Shown piece after piece: positions 58,252-59,068 of a stretch of DNA of 59,068 bases. A program made the translations under genes and the position numbers. The notes below the pieces were generated by a model. That model ran no database searches. It had not been told where the DNA came from and saw nothing but the letters and a program-made list of their open reading frames with translations. The stretch is from Arthrobacter sp. ISL-5. GTDB taxonomy: Bacteria > Actinomycetota > Actinomycetes > Actinomycetales > Micrococcaceae. Numbering within the stretch: the stretch's first letter is position 1; every line of letters begins with the position of its first letter. The DNA is taken from the NCBI RefSeq assembly GCF_018613835.1, contig NZ_JAGGPM010000042.1, forward strand, positions 1 through 59,068, given 5' to 3'.

Positions 58252-59068
58252 ATGGAAGCCATTGGGGAAGGCGCAAGCAGTACGGCGGCACGGGCAGCAA
58301 TGCCCGGCCGCCGTACTTCGCCGCCACGCAGCGTCCCTGATTCAGGGGCTCTTACCCCCGCTTCCCTGGCCGGCGCACCCGCCGTGGCGGACACTTCTGC
58401 GTCCGACGGCGGTGCTGCCGCCGGCTTTGGTGCCGCGAGCTTGGGTGCTGCCGGCCTTGGTGCCGCCGGCGTTGGTACCGCCGGCGGGGATGCCATGACT
58501 ACGGGGGCAACCGACAGCCTCAAACGCTGCCTGGACCTGCTGGGGGCAGCGGTCGGGTCCGCGCCCGGTGAGCTGGCCCTGGCCGGTTTCCCGGCCGCCG
58601 CGGAGTTCGCCGGGCTGGCCGAGGAGATCTCCCGCGGGGCCGAGTACCTGCAGCTGCTGGGCGCAGCCGCGGTGGACCGGACCCACACCGAGGCGATCAA
58701 CGCCGCCGGACCCGCGAGCAAAGCCGCAGGCTGGACCACCGGCTGGGGCACAGGCACGGACGACGGCACCGAAGCCGCCGCTACCTCCACTACTTCCGCC
58801 TCCCCCGCCGCGGCACCTTTCTGCGCTGACGAAGCTGCCGTCGGGACTGCTGCCTCAAGCTCCGCTGCCACTTCCGCGTCCGCCTCCGCCGCGGTCCCGG
58901 CGGTGTCGCCGGCCGATGACGGATCCCGCAACACCGCCGAGTTCCTCAGGACCCGGCTAAGGATCGGCGCCGGAGAAGCCCGCCGCCGCCTCGCCCTCGC
59001 CTCCGCCATACTCCCCCGCACCGGCATCACCGGCCAGCCCATGCCACCGGCCTACGAAGAAACCGCCG
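58252..59068 (+). CDS. DUF222/13E12-type HNH endonuclease family protein, N-terminal part
   Basis: 272 codons visible, running off the window. The stretch from about residue 85 (SLKRCLDLLGAAVGS, EFAGLAEEISRGAEYLQLLGAAAVDRTHTEA) and the end (AEFLRTRLRIGAGEARRRLALA and LPRTGITGQPMPP) is DUF222. These multi-copy actinobacterial genes usually end in an HNH nuclease domain, here outside the window. The first 85 residues carry Gly/Ala repeats. ATG at 58252. Codon use is like its neighbours. Confidence 0.85.
   Translation, partial: MEAIGEGASSTAARAAMPGRRTSPPRSVPDSGALTPASLAGAPAVADTSASDGGAAAGFGAASLGAAGLGAAGVGTAGGDAMTTGATDSLKRCLDLLGAAVGSAPGELALAGFPAAAEFAGLAEEISRGAEYLQLLGAAAVDRTHTEAINAAGPASKAAGWTTGWGTGTDDGTEAAATSTTSASPAAAPFCADEAAVGTAASSSAATSASASAAVPAVSPADDGSRNTAEFLRTRLRIGAGEARRRLALASAILPRTGITGQPMPPAYEETA
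58411..58488 (+). repeat. In-frame 15-bp tandem repeat
   Basis: Four 15-nt units of GGTGCTGCCGGCCTT type after an 18-nt one, coding for GAAG(L/V/F)-type pentapeptides (residues about 54-79) in the DUF222 gene. Confidence 0.75.

Noticed and set aside
1..59068. tRNA, rRNA, insertion sequence or prophage
   Set aside because: No cloverleaf with CCA-type ends, no rRNA-like stretch, no transposase or integrase motif and no terminal inverted repeats were noticed. A proper tRNA scan was not possible.

Overview
The window is high-GC DNA from a Gram-positive actinobacterium, most likely Arthrobacter or a close relative (Pseudarthrobacter/Paenarthrobacter). This rests on the G+C bias with long antisense shadow frames, frequent GTG/TTG starts behind GGAGG-type ribosome sites, a DUF222/13E12-type HNH gene at the right edge, a Ku/LigD end-joining pair, a desferrioxamine-type siderophore operon and Micrococcaceae-style small stress proteins. 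No tRNA, rRNA, CRISPR array, insertion sequence or prophage gene was recognised. It reads as ordinary chromosome with many catabolic modules. Genus is inference only.

Layout. 1-10 kb: a frameshifted glycerophosphodiester phosphodiesterase, a DUF445 membrane protein, a secreted M1-type metallopeptidase with an inserted beta domain, the 5-oxoprolinase genes pxpA-pxpB-pxpC behind an EcsC-like gene, an unknown protein and an MFS exporter. 10-14 kb: a GH65 disaccharide phosphorylase with a beta-phosphoglucomutase-type hydrolase behind a promoter overlapped by a LacI-type box, then a small esterase and a DUF6458 protein. 14.7-19.1 kb: a fructose operon (DeoR-type regulator, 1-phosphofructokinase, EIIABC, HPr). 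19.2-24.3 kb: an end-joining locus (SRPBCC protein, DUF7218/Rho-N protein, Ku, LigD, small basic protein). 24.6-29.2 kb: DUF2231 protein, an MHS-type transporter, FUSC protein, SDR. 29.3-34.9 kb: desA-desB-desC-desD, translationally coupled and preceded by an iron box. 35-39 kb: small membrane protein, a repeated intergenic element, a STAS/GAF-ANTAR signalling group, an acyltransferase and a GNAT protein.

39.1-46.5 kb is the most interesting part: a one-directional acid-catabolism operon (SDR, amidohydrolase-2 protein, glutaryl-CoA-dehydrogenase-like enzyme, MaoC hydratase, MHS transporter, acyl-CoA synthetase) divergent from a MarR regulator with clear operators and lacking a thiolase. 46.5-51.1 kb: a frameshifted DUF1304 gene, then a tetronate-type sugar-acid operon (DUF1537 kinase, LtnD-like dehydrogenase, class II FBP-aldolase-family protein) divergent from a GntR/FadR regulator with two TGTCnGACA boxes. 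51.2-59.1 kb: dodecin, two small proteins, an MmyB-type XRE regulator facing two aldo/keto reductases across a perfect operator, a disordered small protein, a CDP-alcohol phosphotransferase, a third aldo/keto reductase, GlsB/YeaQ and YtxH-like stress proteins, and the start of the DUF222 gene.

Two genes (positions 19-890 and 46535-46926) carry single frameshifts that may be real or may be sequence errors. All function calls come from reading the translated sequence; no database search was run.
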